Assembly (NCBI RefSeq): GCF_038039215.1
Contig: NZ_JBBPCL010000001.1
Location: 4,216,001 to 4,280,000 of the forward strand
Length of the DNA stretch: 64,000 nt
From: Pseudonocardia sp. T1-2H
Lineage (GTDB): Bacteria; Actinomycetota; Actinomycetes; Mycobacteriales; Pseudonocardiaceae
Direction: 5' to 3'
Part shown: in pieces, positions 41,352 to 48,914 of the stretch
Layout: each line of letters starts with the position of its first letter
Numbering within the stretch: position 1 is the first letter of the stretch
The notes under the pieces: generated by a model
The model's database searches: none
What the model was told of the DNA's origin: nothing
The model's input: the letters and a program-made list of their open reading frames with translations, nothing else
Translations under genes and position numbers: made by a program

Positions 41352-42352
41352 GACTGCCCCCACGCTGGGTGCGGCGGCTGGTCCTCGCTCCTGCCGTGGT
41401 CGTCGCGACCGTCGCGGTGCTGACGACCTTGCCGCTGTGGCTCCTGGTCGCCGGGGCGCTGTCGCCGTTCCTCCCCGGCCGGTTCCGCGCGGTACGCGTG
41501 CTGTGGGTCGCGGTCGTCGCACTGGTCATGGAGAGCGTCGTGCTCTGTGCACTGCTCGGGCTCTGGCTCGCCGCCGGGTTCGGCCTCGCACTGCGCACCC
41601 CGCTGCTGCAGTACCTGCACTACCGGCTCGTGGGCTGGTACCTCCGCACGCTCTACCGGGAAGCGGCCCGGGTGCTCCGGCTACGGGTCGAGATCGAGGG
41701 ACCGGACCCCGACGAGTACCTCGACCGGCCCCTTCTCGTGTTCTGCCGGCACGCCGGACCCGGGGACTCCTTCCTGCTCGTCCACGCATTGGTGAACTGG
41801 TACGCGCGAGAACCGCGGATCGTCCTGACCGAGCGGCTGCAGTGGGACCCGGCGCTCGACGTGATGCTCAACCGGCTGCCCAACCGGTTCCTCCCCGCCG
41901 GCGGCGGCGCGCGACTCGAACGCCGGATCTCCGAACTGGCGACCGCGCTGGATCACAACGACGCCTTCGTGATCTTCCCCGAAGGCGGGAACTTCACCGA
42001 ACGCCGGCGAACCGCCGGCATCGCCCGGCTGCGGGCGCGCGGACTGGAGCGCATGGCCCGCCGCTCGGAGGCGATGCGCCACGTCCTGCCGCCACGCCCC
42101 GGCGGTGTCACCGCCGCACTGGCGGCCGCCCCCGACGCCGACATCGTGTGGGTCGCCCACGCCGGCCTGGACCACCTCTTCACCGTGGCCGACATCTGGC
42201 GCGCGCTCCCCCTCGACTCCACCGTGCACATGCGGTGGTGGCGGGTGCCGGCCTCCGACGTGCCTCGCGGCGAGGACGGCCAGGTGGAGTGGCTCTATCG
42301 ATGGTGGGAACGGATCGACCAGTGGGTGGACACCCACGGACAGCCGTCCTGA
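41348..42352 (+). CDS. PlsC-like 1-acylglycerol-3-phosphate acyltransferase family membrane protein
   Basis: The 334-residue protein has hydrophobic N-terminal segments (LVLAPAVVVATVAVLTTLPLWLLVAGAL, VLWVAVVALVMESVVLCALLGLWLAAGFG) followed by an acyltransferase domain. The HX4D motif is RHAGPGD, the acceptor motif FPEGG in AFVIFPEGGNF, and a later VWVAHAGLDHLF. It transfers an acyl group, probably to lysophosphatidate or a related glycerolipid, at the membrane. It is translationally coupled to the patatin gene upstream. The FPEGG form replaces the usual FPEGT. Confidence 0.87.
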   Translation: MRLPPRWVRRLVLAPAVVVATVAVLTTLPLWLLVAGALSPFLPGRFRAVRVLWVAVVALVMESVVLCALLGLWLAAGFGLALRTPLLQYLHYRLVGWYLRTLYREAARVLRLRVEIEGPDPDEYLDRPLLVFCRHAGPGDSFLLVHALVNWYAREPRIVLTERLQWDPALDVMLNRLPNRFLPAGGGARLERRISELATALDHNDAFVIFPEGGNFTERRRTAGIARLRARGLERMARRSEAMRHVLPPRPGGVTAALAAAPDADIVWVAHAGLDHLFTVADIWRALPLDSTVHMRWWRVPASDVPRGEDGQVEWLYRWWERIDQWVDTHGQPS

Positions 42353-42364
42353 GGATCGATAAAG

Positions 42365-42679
42365 CTAGGCGCGCCGCGACGCGTCGTTGCCGCGCCGCGC
42401 CTCCTCGAGCTGGCCCTCCAGCACGACGATGCGGCAGGCGGCGTTCAGGGCCACGCCCTCGTCGAGCAGTTCGCGGACCCGAGCGGCGAGCCGGAGCTCG
42501 TGGCGGGTGTAGCGGCGGTGCCCGCCGGAGGAACGCTGCGGGGCGAGCAGTTTCGCCTCGTCCAGGCTGCGCAGGAACCCGGGGGTGGTGCCGAGCATCT
42601 CGGCCGCCCGCCCCATCGTGTAGGCGGGGTAGTGCTCGTCGTCGAACTTGTCGGCCGCGGTCGGCGGGCCTTGATCCAT
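42365..42679 (-). CDS. MerR-family transcriptional regulator
   Basis: The 104-residue protein holds only the winged-helix MerR domain and a short coiled dimerisation helix: YTMGRAAEMLGTTPGFLRSLDEAKLLAPQRSSGGHRRYTRHELRLAARVRELLDEGVALNAACRIVVLEGQLEEA. The HRRYT wing is typical of HspR-like members. No effector domain or metal-binding Cys is present. GGAGG five bases before the ATG fixes the start. A 13-base perfect hairpin (42697-42725) lies in its leader, and an inverted repeat (42729-42751) further up is a possible own operator. Confidence 0.9.
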   Translation of the reverse strand: MDQGPPTAADKFDDEHYPAYTMGRAAEMLGTTPGFLRSLDEAKLLAPQRSSGGHRRYTRHELRLAARVRELLDEGVALNAACRIVVLEGQLEEARRGNDASRRA

Positions 42680-42696
42680 GGAGCCTCCACGAACGA

Positions 42697-42725
42697 GGGG
42701 CCCGGTGCAACGTGCACCGGGCCCC
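42697..42725. repeat. 13-base perfect inverted repeat in the merR-like leader
   Basis: GGGGCCCGGTGCA (42697-42709) and its exact complement (42713-42725) are separated by three bases. In the leftward mRNA the stem would end about ten bases before the GGAGG of the MerR gene, so it could affect translation or act as an attenuator. As DNA it could be a dimeric binding site. Confidence 0.6.
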
Positions 42726-42728
42726 AAG

Positions 42729-42751
42729 GGTTGACATTCACACCATCAACC
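42729..42751. promoter_or_regulatory. Possible MerR operator (GGTTGA-N11-TCAACC)
   Basis: GGTTGA (42729-42734) and TCAACC (42746-42751) form a dyad with 11 bases between them, upstream of the merR-like gene. MerR proteins bind such spaced dyads inside promoters, so autoregulation is plausible. Confidence 0.4.
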
Positions 42752-43097
42752 GACGCTGACGTCGGTCTTCTCGATCCGCCGGACAATGTCCCGCGGCTGT
42801 CGCATCCACGCAGTAACTGAAGATCACCTTCCGTTCCGACGAGATTGCGGTGCCCGCCCGGCCTCGACGACCGTCACGAGCGATCGGACAGTGTGGGTTC
42901 CCTCCTCCTCGGTCGAGCTCTCTCCACGAACGTCGAGATGTTGTTCGTGACAGGGAGAAGGCTACCGCCGATGATCTGCGAATGTCTAGCCCAGCCGGGA
43001 CAGATTTTCGAGGCTGGAACGGGGAAGTCGCTGCGGGCCGATGCCCCCCGGGTCCGGCATCGAGGATGATGACGGAACCTGATCGAAGGAGCACCGC

Positions 43098-44123
43098 GTG
43101 CCCGTGCCGTCCGAACCGTTGGCGAAGCTCGGCTTCCTCACCATCGGCTCGTTCGACGGCGACGATCCCGGACCCGGCCACGAGACGACGCTGCAGGTCA
43201 TCGAGCTGGGCGAGCGGCTCGGCTTCGACAGCGCCTGGGTCCGCCACCGGCACCTGCAGTACGGCATCTCCTCCCCCGTCGCGGTGCTGGCAGCCGCCAC
43301 CCAGCGCACCCGGCGGATCGAGCTCGGTACGGCGGTGATCCCGCTCGGCTGGGAGAACCCGCTTCGCCTCGCCGAGGACCTCGCCACGGTCGACGTCCTG
43401 TCCGGCGGGCGGCTCAACCCCGGCGTCAGCGTGGGTCCCCCCATGCGCTTCGCCGACGTCCGGGAGGCGCTGTACCCCGACACCGCCGACGCCGAGGACT
43501 TCAGCCACGAGCGCGTCTCCCGGCTGCTCCGGCTGGTCGGCGGCGAGCCGGCGAGCAGATTCCGGGGAACCGTAGGGATCGAGGAGTTCTCCGACCGGGT
43601 GGAGCCCCACTCGCCGGGGCTGCGCAACCGGATGTGGTACGGCGCCGCCAGCCTCGGCTCGGCCCGCCGCACCGGCGAGCACGGCATGAACCTCCTGACC
43701 AGCAGCGTGGTCAAGGCCGAGGGACCGGGAACCTTCGCGGAGATCCAGGCATCCCACATCGCGGCGTTCCGGGCGGCCCACCCCGACGGCGCGGACGCCC
43801 GGGTCTCGCAGGGGCTGGTCGTCATCCCCACCGACAGCGCCACCGCGGCCCAGCGGGCGAGGTACCGGGCCTACGCCGAAGCCCGCACCCCGCGGACGGC
43901 GGAACCCCAGGGACCACAGCGGCTGTTGTTCGCCCGAGACATCGTGGGCTCCTCCGCGCAGATCGCGGAGGAGCTCTACGCGCACGCCGGGTTCCAGCAG
44001 GTGCGCGAGGTCGTGTTCGCCTTGCCCTTCAGCTTCGCCCCCGACGACTACCTGCAGATCCTCACCGACCTCGCGACCCACCTGGGCCCGGCCCTGGGAT
44101 GGAAGCCGTCGGCCGCGACGTGA
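43098..44123 (+). CDS. LLM-class flavin-dependent oxidoreductase
   Basis: The 341-residue luciferase-like protein has the blocks LAKLGFLTIGSFDGDDPG, ERLGFDSAWVRHRHLQYGISSPVAVLAAATQRTRRIELGTAVIPLGWENPLRLAEDLATVDVLSGGRLNPGVSVGPP and MWYGAASLGSARRTGEHGMNLL. The AWVRHRHL form differs from the usual AEHH(F) and resembles members assigned to sulfonate or nitrilotriacetate-like monooxygenases. GTG start with GAAGGAG upstream. It is transcribed alone. Confidence 0.88.
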   Translation: MPVPSEPLAKLGFLTIGSFDGDDPGPGHETTLQVIELGERLGFDSAWVRHRHLQYGISSPVAVLAAATQRTRRIELGTAVIPLGWENPLRLAEDLATVDVLSGGRLNPGVSVGPPMRFADVREALYPDTADAEDFSHERVSRLLRLVGGEPASRFRGTVGIEEFSDRVEPHSPGLRNRMWYGAASLGSARRTGEHGMNLLTSSVVKAEGPGTFAEIQASHIAAFRAAHPDGADARVSQGLVVIPTDSATAAQRARYRAYAEARTPRTAEPQGPQRLLFARDIVGSSAQIAEELYAHAGFQQVREVVFALPFSFAPDDYLQILTDLATHLGPALGWKPSAAT

Positions 44124-44301
44124 ACGGTGCGGAGCACCCCTGACGAGGCCCCTCACGGAGGAGCACGGCCGTGGGGTCTCCGGCTGCGGGCAGATAGCCG
44201 ATGTGGGCGGCGCGTTCGGCGCCCGGGAGGTCGATGCCCTTGGCGGGCGGGACCACCCGCAACGGCGGGGGCGCGGAGGTGGCCGGGGCGGTCGAGGTCA
44301 C
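44062..44301 (-). CDS. Possible small protein coupled to the DoxX-like gene
   Basis: A 79-residue frame starts at GTG 44301, overlapping the DoxX-like stop (GTGA), and ends inside the 3' end of the luciferase-like gene on the other strand. The first 55 residues (GIDLPGAERAAHIGYLPAAGDPTAVLLREG) look coding, while the tail lies antisense to the neighbour and may be a read-through artefact or a truncation. No family is recognised. Confidence 0.35.
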   Translation of the reverse strand: MTSTAPATSAPPPLRVVPPAKGIDLPGAERAAHIGYLPAAGDPTAVLLREGPRQGCSAPFTSRPTASIPGPGPGGSRGR

Positions 44302-44747
44302 GGGGTACGCGTCCGGGGGCCACGGTGGTCGAACGCGACGGCCAGGCGGGCGAGGGCGAGCGCGCCGACGAACAGCCCGAAGTCGCGCAGGGCGACGTCG
44401 AAGAAGTCGCCGAGGAGCAACAGGTCGACGATGATCCCGGCCAACCAGAGCGCGACGACGTAGCCACCGACCCGCGGCAGCACCGCGACCAGCAGCCCGG
44501 CGAGGATCTCCACGACCCCGACCGCGAGCATCGCCTGGTGCGCGGACCCGGGAAGGAGCGCGTCGACCTGCGGGGCCAGGTAGCGCTCCCAGCCGGTGAG
44601 CAGCCCGAAGAACTTGTCCAGCCCGAAGACCACCGGCGCCACGGTGAACACGGTTCGCAGCAGCAGGAACGCCTGCCGGGCCGCCGGGACGGAGCTGATG
44701 CGGGGGTTGCCGAGAGCCGGAGCGGGTGGGTCGCGGTGAGTGGTCAT
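44298..44747 (-). CDS. DoxX-like membrane protein
   Basis: The 149-residue protein has four hydrophobic helices in DoxX arrangement: LLRTVFTVAPVVFGLDKFFGLL, AMLAVGVVEILAGLLVAVLP, GYVVALWLAGIIVDLLLLG and FGLFVGALALARLAVAFD. DoxX relatives associate with thiosulfate oxidation or membrane redox protection. GGGAGAG before ATG 44747 supports the start. It is divergent from a Cys-rich HTH regulator, which probably controls it through the nested inverted repeats between them. Confidence 0.82.
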   Translation of the reverse strand: MTTHRDPPAPALGNPRISSVPAARQAFLLLRTVFTVAPVVFGLDKFFGLLTGWERYLAPQVDALLPGSAHQAMLAVGVVEILAGLLVAVLPRVGGYVVALWLAGIIVDLLLLGDFFDVALRDFGLFVGALALARLAVAFDHRGPRTRTP

Positions 44748-44757
44748 GGTCTCTCCC

Positions 44758-44805
44758 GGTTCTAAAGGACGATAGCGTGGACGCTAGAACCTCGACCCTC
44801 TTTAG
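44758..44805. promoter_or_regulatory. Nested inverted repeats between doxX-like gene and HTH regulator
   Basis: GGTTCTA (44758-44764) mirrors TAGAACC (44785-44791), TAGCG (44773-44777) mirrors CGCTA (44782-44786), and CTAAAG (44762-44767) mirrors CTTTAG (44800-44805). The stretch is AT-richer than its surroundings and lies in the 91-base divergent gap. It is a likely operator/promoter for both genes. Confidence 0.5.
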
Positions 44806-44838
44806 TCAATGAAACTGTCCGTTAGAAGGTGCAGATCG

Positions 44839-45522
44839 ATGGACGACTTCGTCTCGCAGGTCAACGGCGTCGGCGCGCTCGCCGAACCGGCCCGGCGCGC
44901 GCTGTATCTCTACGTGGCCGGGCAGTCGGAGCCGGTGAGCCGGGACCGCGCCGCCGAGGGCGTCGACCTGCCTCGGCACACCGCCAAGTTCCACCTCGAC
45001 AAGCTGGTCGAGGAGGGACTGCTCGACACGGAGTTCCGGCGCCTGTCGGGGCGACGCGGCCCTGGCGCGGGGCGTCCGACGAAGCTCTACCGGCGCTCCA
45101 CGCGGCAGGTGACGGTGACACTCCCGGAACGGCACTACGACCTGGCGGGCCAGATCCTCGCCGACGGCGTCGACACCGCCGCCGGCGAGGGCACGCCGGT
45201 CCTGGACGCCGTTCGCCGGGCGGCGGCCGCCGCGGGGCGCCGCCTCGCGCAGTCCCGGCGCACGGGGGCCTCCGCCGCGGCGACGCCCGACGACGCCCTG
45301 ACGACCCTGGCCGCCCTCGGATACGAACCTCGCCCGCAGGGGGACACCACGGTGCTGGCGAACTGCCCGTTCCACGCGCTGGCCCGCGAGCACACCGCAC
45401 TCGTGTGCGGCATGAACCTGCAGCTCATCGAGGCGATGCTCGACGAGCTCGGCAACCCTCGGGTGCAGGCCCGGCTCGACCCGGCCCCCGGGCGGTGCTG
45501 CGTGACGCTGACCCGCGAGTGA
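44839..45522 (+). CDS. SufR-like helix-turn-helix regulator with C-terminal cysteines
   Basis: The 227-residue protein has an ArsR/SufR-type winged helix (residues about 8-80: GVGALAEPARRALYLYVAGQSEPVSRDRAAEGVDLPRHTAKFHLDKLVEEGLL, then GRPTKLYRRS). The C-terminal domain carries the conserved cysteines of SufR-like sensors, NCPFHALAREHTALVCGMNLQ and GRCCVTL. These probably hold an Fe-S cluster, making it a redox or iron sensor. GAAGGTG precedes ATG 44839; an earlier in-frame ATG at 44809 would run through the operator. It is divergent from the DoxX-like gene. Confidence 0.88.
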   Translation: MDDFVSQVNGVGALAEPARRALYLYVAGQSEPVSRDRAAEGVDLPRHTAKFHLDKLVEEGLLDTEFRRLSGRRGPGAGRPTKLYRRSTRQVTVTLPERHYDLAGQILADGVDTAAGEGTPVLDAVRRAAAAAGRRLAQSRRTGASAAATPDDALTTLAALGYEPRPQGDTTVLANCPFHALAREHTALVCGMNLQLIEAMLDELGNPRVQARLDPAPGRCCVTLTRE

Positions 45523-45544
45523 CGACCACGCTCTCCGTGGCCGG

Positions 45545-45937
45545 TCAGATCCGGCGCACCCCGCCCGCCCCGCGGATCTGCATCCCCGGCCTGCGCCCGT
45601 GCACGGTGAGGTAGGTGAGACCGTCGGTACCGGTGGTGAAGCCGCGGGTCGAGCCGCGCGGCAGCCACACCACCGCGCCCGGGAGGAGCGGCCGCGCGCC
45701 GCCCTCGGTGTCCATCGTCGCGCTGCCGGCGACGACCACCATGAGGACGTCGAGATCGGGTTCGGCATGCGCCTCGATGACCGTGCCAGCAGGCAGGTTC
45801 AGGACGTTGGCGTCCAGCTGCCGTCCGGGCTCGGCGAGCCGCCACACCACCCCCGCCGGAACGGCCGTGTTGTCGGCGATGGTGGGCTGCATGTCGTGCA
45901 GCACGCGTGGGACGTTCTGGGTCACCGTCCTACGCAT
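45545..45937 (-). CDS. Cupin-domain protein
   Basis: The 130-residue small cupin has segments LPAGTVIEAHAEPDLDVLMVVVAGSATMDTEGGARPLLPGAVVWLPRGSTRGFTTGTDGLTYLTVHGRRPG, corresponding to the two cupin motifs with only a partial set of metal ligands. It could bind a small ligand and need not be catalytic. It is convergent with the SufR-like gene, 22 bases apart, and lies next to a slipin gene transcribed the same way but separated by 46 bases. Confidence 0.78.
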   Translation of the reverse strand: MRRTVTQNVPRVLHDMQPTIADNTAVPAGVVWRLAEPGRQLDANVLNLPAGTVIEAHAEPDLDVLMVVVAGSATMDTEGGARPLLPGAVVWLPRGSTRGFTTGTDGLTYLTVHGRRPGMQIRGAGGVRRI

Positions 45938-45983
45938 ACCAGGCCTCGGACCTCTGCCCGTCGGCGTGGGCCGGGTTCACGCG

Positions 45984-46937
45984 TCACGAGCCGTTCTTCG
46001 CCGGGGCGGCCGGCCCCGAGCGGAGCTGCGCGATCGTCTCCGCGATCTGGCCGGCGGCCCTGACGACGTCCGCCGCCGCGGTCTCCCCCACCGGCCGACC
46101 CTCCGGCACGCCATCGGGCCTCACGGGAACGAGGGCGTTCCCGTCGGCGTTCGAGGCCGCGCCGCCAGGGGCACCGCCCGGGGGTGTGGCCCGTTCGAGA
46201 AAGCGGAGCAGCTCGACGGGGAAGGGCAGCACGAGGGTCGAGTTCTTCTCGGCCGCGACCTCGACGACCGTCTGCAGCAGCCGCAGCTGCAGCGCGGCCG
46301 GATGCGCGGCCATCACCTCGGCCGCCTCGGCCAGCTGCTTGGAGGCCTGCAGCTCCCCCTCGGCGGTGATCACCCGGGACCGTCGCTCGCGCTCGGCCTC
46401 GGCCTGCCGCGACATCGACCGTTTCATCGACTCGGGCAGCACGACGTCCTTGATCTCGACGCGGTCGATGTGCACCCCCCAACCGACGGCCGGATTGTCG
46501 AGCATCAGCTCGAGTCCCTGGTTGAGGCGTTCGCGGTTGGACAGCAGGTCGTCGAGCTCGCTCTTGCCGATGATCGACCGCAGCGACGCCTGGGCGACCT
46601 GCAGGATCGCGGACCCGTAGTCCTGGACGTCGACCGCGACGCGGATCGGGTCGACGACGCGGTAGTAGACGACGGCGTCGACGCGCACGGTGACGTTGTC
46701 GGACGTGATGCCGTCCTGGGCGGGGATCGGCAGCGTGACGATCTGCAGGTTGACCTTCTGCATCCGGTCCGCGATCGGCACGAGCACGGCGAAGCCGGGA
46801 CCGCGGGTCTGCGGCTGGACCCGCCCGAACCGGAACACCACGCCCCGTTCGAACTGCTGGACGACCCGCATGCTCGTCGCCGCGCCGACGAGCAGGCAGA
46901 GGACTCCACTGGCGATGAGGACCCAGAGAACGAACAT
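45984..46937 (-). CDS. Slipin/stomatin-like SPFH-domain protein
   Basis: The 317-residue membrane-anchored protein has one N-terminal helix (VLWVLIASGVLCLLVGAAT) and an SPFH domain: VVQQFERGVVFRFGRVQPQTRGPGFAVLVPIADRMQKVNLQIVTLPIPAQDGITSDNVTVRVDAVVYYRVVDP and DDLLSNRERLNQGLELMLDNPAVGWGVHIDRVEIKDVVLPESMKRSMSRQAEAERERRSRVITAEGE. Slipins form ring or raft-like scaffolds and often partner with NfeD proteases; no nfeD is adjacent. GGAGG before ATG 46937 fixes the start. It is divergent from a marR gene. Confidence 0.92.
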   Translation of the reverse strand: MFVLWVLIASGVLCLLVGAATSMRVVQQFERGVVFRFGRVQPQTRGPGFAVLVPIADRMQKVNLQIVTLPIPAQDGITSDNVTVRVDAVVYYRVVDPIRVAVDVQDYGSAILQVAQASLRSIIGKSELDDLLSNRERLNQGLELMLDNPAVGWGVHIDRVEIKDVVLPESMKRSMSRQAEAERERRSRVITAEGELQASKQLAEAAEVMAAHPAALQLRLLQTVVEVAAEKNSTLVLPFPVELLRFLERATPPGGAPGGAASNADGNALVPVRPDGVPEGRPVGETAAADVVRAAGQIAETIAQLRSGPAAPAKNGS

Positions 46938-46969
46938 CACGCCTCCTGGCGTCTATGATGTCGGCTTTG

Positions 46970-46984
46970 TATCGTAACGCGATA
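46970..46984. promoter_or_regulatory. MarR-type palindrome between slipin and marR-like genes
   Basis: TATCG-TAACG-CGATA is a perfect five-base dyad in a locally AT-rich patch, 33 bases upstream of the slipin start. MarR proteins often repress the divergent pair across such a site. Its position also argues that the marR coding region begins downstream of it. Confidence 0.5.
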
Positions 46985-47041
46985 GAAGTCGTCCGGGAAG
47001 CCCCGCAGCCCCCCAGGCCCGGCACATGGTCTGATGACGGC

Positions 47042-47479
47042 GTGACGGTGCAGGACAACGGCTCGCCGATATCGAGACCGCTGACGAAGCAGGACTTCGA
47101 GGCCCTGGCACGGTTCCGCTTCGGCATCCGCCGGTATCTCCGGTTCAGCGAGGAGACGGTTCGCGGCCACGGGCTGACCCCTCAGCAGTACCAGCTCCTG
47201 CTGGCCCTGAAGGGCTTTCCCGGCCGCGAGTGGGCGACCGTCGGGGAGCTGGCCGAGCGGTTGCAGCTGCGCCACCACAGCACCGTCGAACTGGTCAACC
47301 GGGCCCAGGGTCAGGAGCTGGTGGACAGGGCCGCGCATCCGGACGACGCCCGCGTCGTCCGGGTGGTTCTGACCCCCCAGGGCGAACAGGTGCTCGGGGA
47401 GCGCAGTGCACTGCACCGCGACGAGCTCAGCCGGATGCGCACCGTCCTCGCTCCGCCGTTGTGGCAGGAGCCCGGATAG
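47042..47479 (+). CDS. MarR-family transcriptional regulator
   Basis: The protein of about 145 residues has the MarR winged helix: FRFGIRRYLRFSEETVRGHGLTPQQYQLLLALKGFPGREWATVGELAERLQLRHHSTVELVNRAQGQELVDRAAHPDDARVVRVVLTPQGEQVL, with the DDAR wing motif. The frame is open to an ATG at 46955, but that would place the TATCG-CGATA operator inside the gene. GTG at 47042 (VTVQDNGSP) gives a normal family length and is preferred, though no ribosome-binding site is visible. It probably controls itself and the slipin gene. Confidence 0.85.
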   Translation: MTVQDNGSPISRPLTKQDFEALARFRFGIRRYLRFSEETVRGHGLTPQQYQLLLALKGFPGREWATVGELAERLQLRHHSTVELVNRAQGQELVDRAAHPDDARVVRVVLTPQGEQVLGERSALHRDELSRMRTVLAPPLWQEPG

Positions 47480-47577
47480 CGTCACCGGGCCGGCGGTTCG
47501 GCGGCAGGCACCCCTGGCCTCGCGGCGTCCCTGCCGCCTTTTCGACGCCGGATCCGCGCACAGCCCGGGCGGCCGTC

Positions 47578-47742
47578 GTGGCCGGGGTACTCGTCGCCGC
47601 CGTCGTGTTCGTCGTGACCCTGTTGTGGGCGACGCTCACCGGGAACGCCGAGCCGGAAACGGTCGGCGCCGAATGGCTGTCCCGAGCGCCGGCTCGATTC
47701 GGTCGCGCCATGCTGCAGATCGTCGGCGCCCCGCGAGGCTGA
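47578..47742 (+). CDS. Possible small single-helix membrane protein
   Basis: A 54-residue frame starts GTG at 47578 and has one clear membrane helix (AGVLVAAVVFVVTLLWATLTG) followed by an amphipathic tail. There is no strong binding site. It could be a short protein gene downstream of marR or an accident of GC-rich DNA. Confidence 0.3.
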   Translation: MAGVLVAAVVFVVTLLWATLTGNAEPETVGAEWLSRAPARFGRAMLQIVGAPRG

Positions 47743-47779
47743 TGCGCAGCTCGTCGCGAACGTTCCCGTGGACGGGGGG

Positions 47780-48019
47780 TCAGCCCTGCGCGGGAGGACG
47801 GTAGCTGGTCGAGATGCGCTGGATCCGCTCGAGCATGTCGTTGCTCGGGAAGCCGGACTCGGCGGCCTTGTCGATCAGCACCTGCACGTAGTCGGGGACC
47901 ATCTCGACCGGGATCGACTCCTCGATGAGGTCGAGCTGCTCCCTGCTCGGATAGGGGTCCGCACGGACCTTTTCCAGAAGGAACTGCACGAACGACGACC
48001 TGGGCTCGTCTGACGTCAT
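47780..48019 (-). CDS. Small hypothetical protein
   Basis: The 79-residue acidic helical protein (MTSDEPRSSFVQFLLEKVRADPYPSREQLDLIEESIPVEMVPDYVQVLIDKAAESGFPSNDMLERIQRI) has three helix-like segments, no Cys and no membrane part. CGGGAG before the ATG is a reasonable binding site. Sequence texture is that of a folded protein; no domain name is assigned. Confidence 0.68.
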   Translation of the reverse strand: MTSDEPRSSFVQFLLEKVRADPYPSREQLDLIEESIPVEMVPDYVQVLIDKAAESGFPSNDMLERIQRISTSYRPPAQG

Positions 48020-48133
48020 TGCCGCGCTCCCGTCGGTGGTCGTTTCGGCCGGCCCCGACGGTGGAGTACCCGGCAGGGCGACGAACTACGCGGGCCGAGG
48101 GAAAGGAATGGTTCGGCCCCCGTCCGACCCCGG

Positions 48134-48310
48134 ATGCGGCTTTCGTCGGTGATCGTGACCGACATTCCGGTATTCCACGAGATGGCCGGGGACGCCGCCC
48201 TCGTCATGCCCACCGGTGACCCCGCCGGATACGTCGCCGCGGTTCGCGCCCTCGACGCTCCCGAGGAGTGGGCCTGCCGCTCGGCCGCCGCGGCCGCCCG
48301 GGGCCGGCGC
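48134..48310 (+). pseudogene. Glycosyltransferase C-terminal remnant
   Basis: The frame reads SSVIVTDIPVFHEMAGDAALVMPTGDPAGYVAAVRALDAPEEW, which matches the nucleotide-sugar-binding end of GT4/GT1 family glycosyltransferases (SDIPVFREVAGDAA...PDALAAA). No upstream domain exists, and the frame then dissolves into Arg-rich nonsense. It is a gene fragment left by deletion or transfer, directly followed by an ApbE fragment. Confidence 0.65.
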
Positions 48311-48338
48311 GCGACTCTTACCTTCTCGCCGCGGCGGT

Positions 48339-48797
48339 CGGCTCGACCCCTCCGGCGTCGTGAAGGGCTGGGCCGCCGACCGGGCCGCCGCCCACCTCGC
48401 GCAGCTGCCGGACACCGACTTCTGCCTCTCCGCCGGCGGCGACCTGACCTGCCGCACCCTCAACCCCGACGACCCGCCCTGGCGGATCGGCATCGAGGAC
48501 CCGCACGACCCGCGCCGCCTCGTCGCCGTGGTCCCCGTCCACACCGGCGCCGTCGCCACTTCCGGCACCGCCCGGCGCGGCGCCCACGTCCTCGACGCAC
48601 GCACCGGGCGGGCCCCGTCCGGGATCGCCTCCGTCACCGTCATCGGCACGTCACTGACCGACGTCGACATCGACGCCACCGCCGCCTTCGCCCGCGGCCC
48701 CGACGCCGCTCGCTGGCTCGACGTCCGCGGCCGGACCGCGCTCATCGTCCGCACCGACGGATCCACCGTGCTCCTCTCCCACACCGGCGACGGCTGA
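48339..48797 (+). pseudogene. FAD:protein FMN transferase (ApbE) C-terminal remnant
   Basis: About 152 residues from RLDPSGVVKGWAADRAAAHLAQLPDTDFCLSAGGDLTCR through TGAVATSGTARRGAHVLDARTGRAPSGIASVTVIG to the stop correspond to the second half of ApbE, including the metal/flavin-binding DARTGRAP segment and the final T of SLTDVDIDATA. The N-terminal half is absent. The frame is open only to 48216 and is fused there to glycosyltransferase-derived sequence. It is therefore a truncated gene, unless a chimeric product is made. Confidence 0.72.
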
Positions 48798-48914
48798 CCG
48801 TGCCGGGCGAGCCGGCGCCTCCACGACGGGCTCCCGACGAAGGATCCTCCGCCGGGGTCGGCGCCCCGCCTGCAAAGCCCGAATCGTGGGCGTCCGGTGG
48901 GGTAACCGCTGACG

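Larger units (their letters stand above)
42680..43097. other. Gene-free divergent region between merR-like and LLM genes
   Basis: Within these 418 bases I see the 42697-42725 hairpin and the 42729-42751 inverted repeat on the merR side. The rest (42752-43085) has somewhat lower GC than the coding DNA but no recognised element. GAAGGAG at the right end is the ribosome-binding site of the rightward gene. Confidence 0.5.

Noticed and set aside
45526..45540. CCACG-CTCTC-CGTGG as a terminator between the SufR-like and cupin genes
   Set aside because: The five-base stem is too short to be distinguished from chance in this base composition.
46955..47041. N-terminal extension of the MarR protein
   Set aside because: The extra 29 residues have no MarR similarity and would contain the operator palindrome.
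48216..48797. ApbE fragment as a further GAGCTC frameshift case
   Set aside because: The missing N-terminal half is not present in any frame upstream, so this is a deletion and not a one-base shift.
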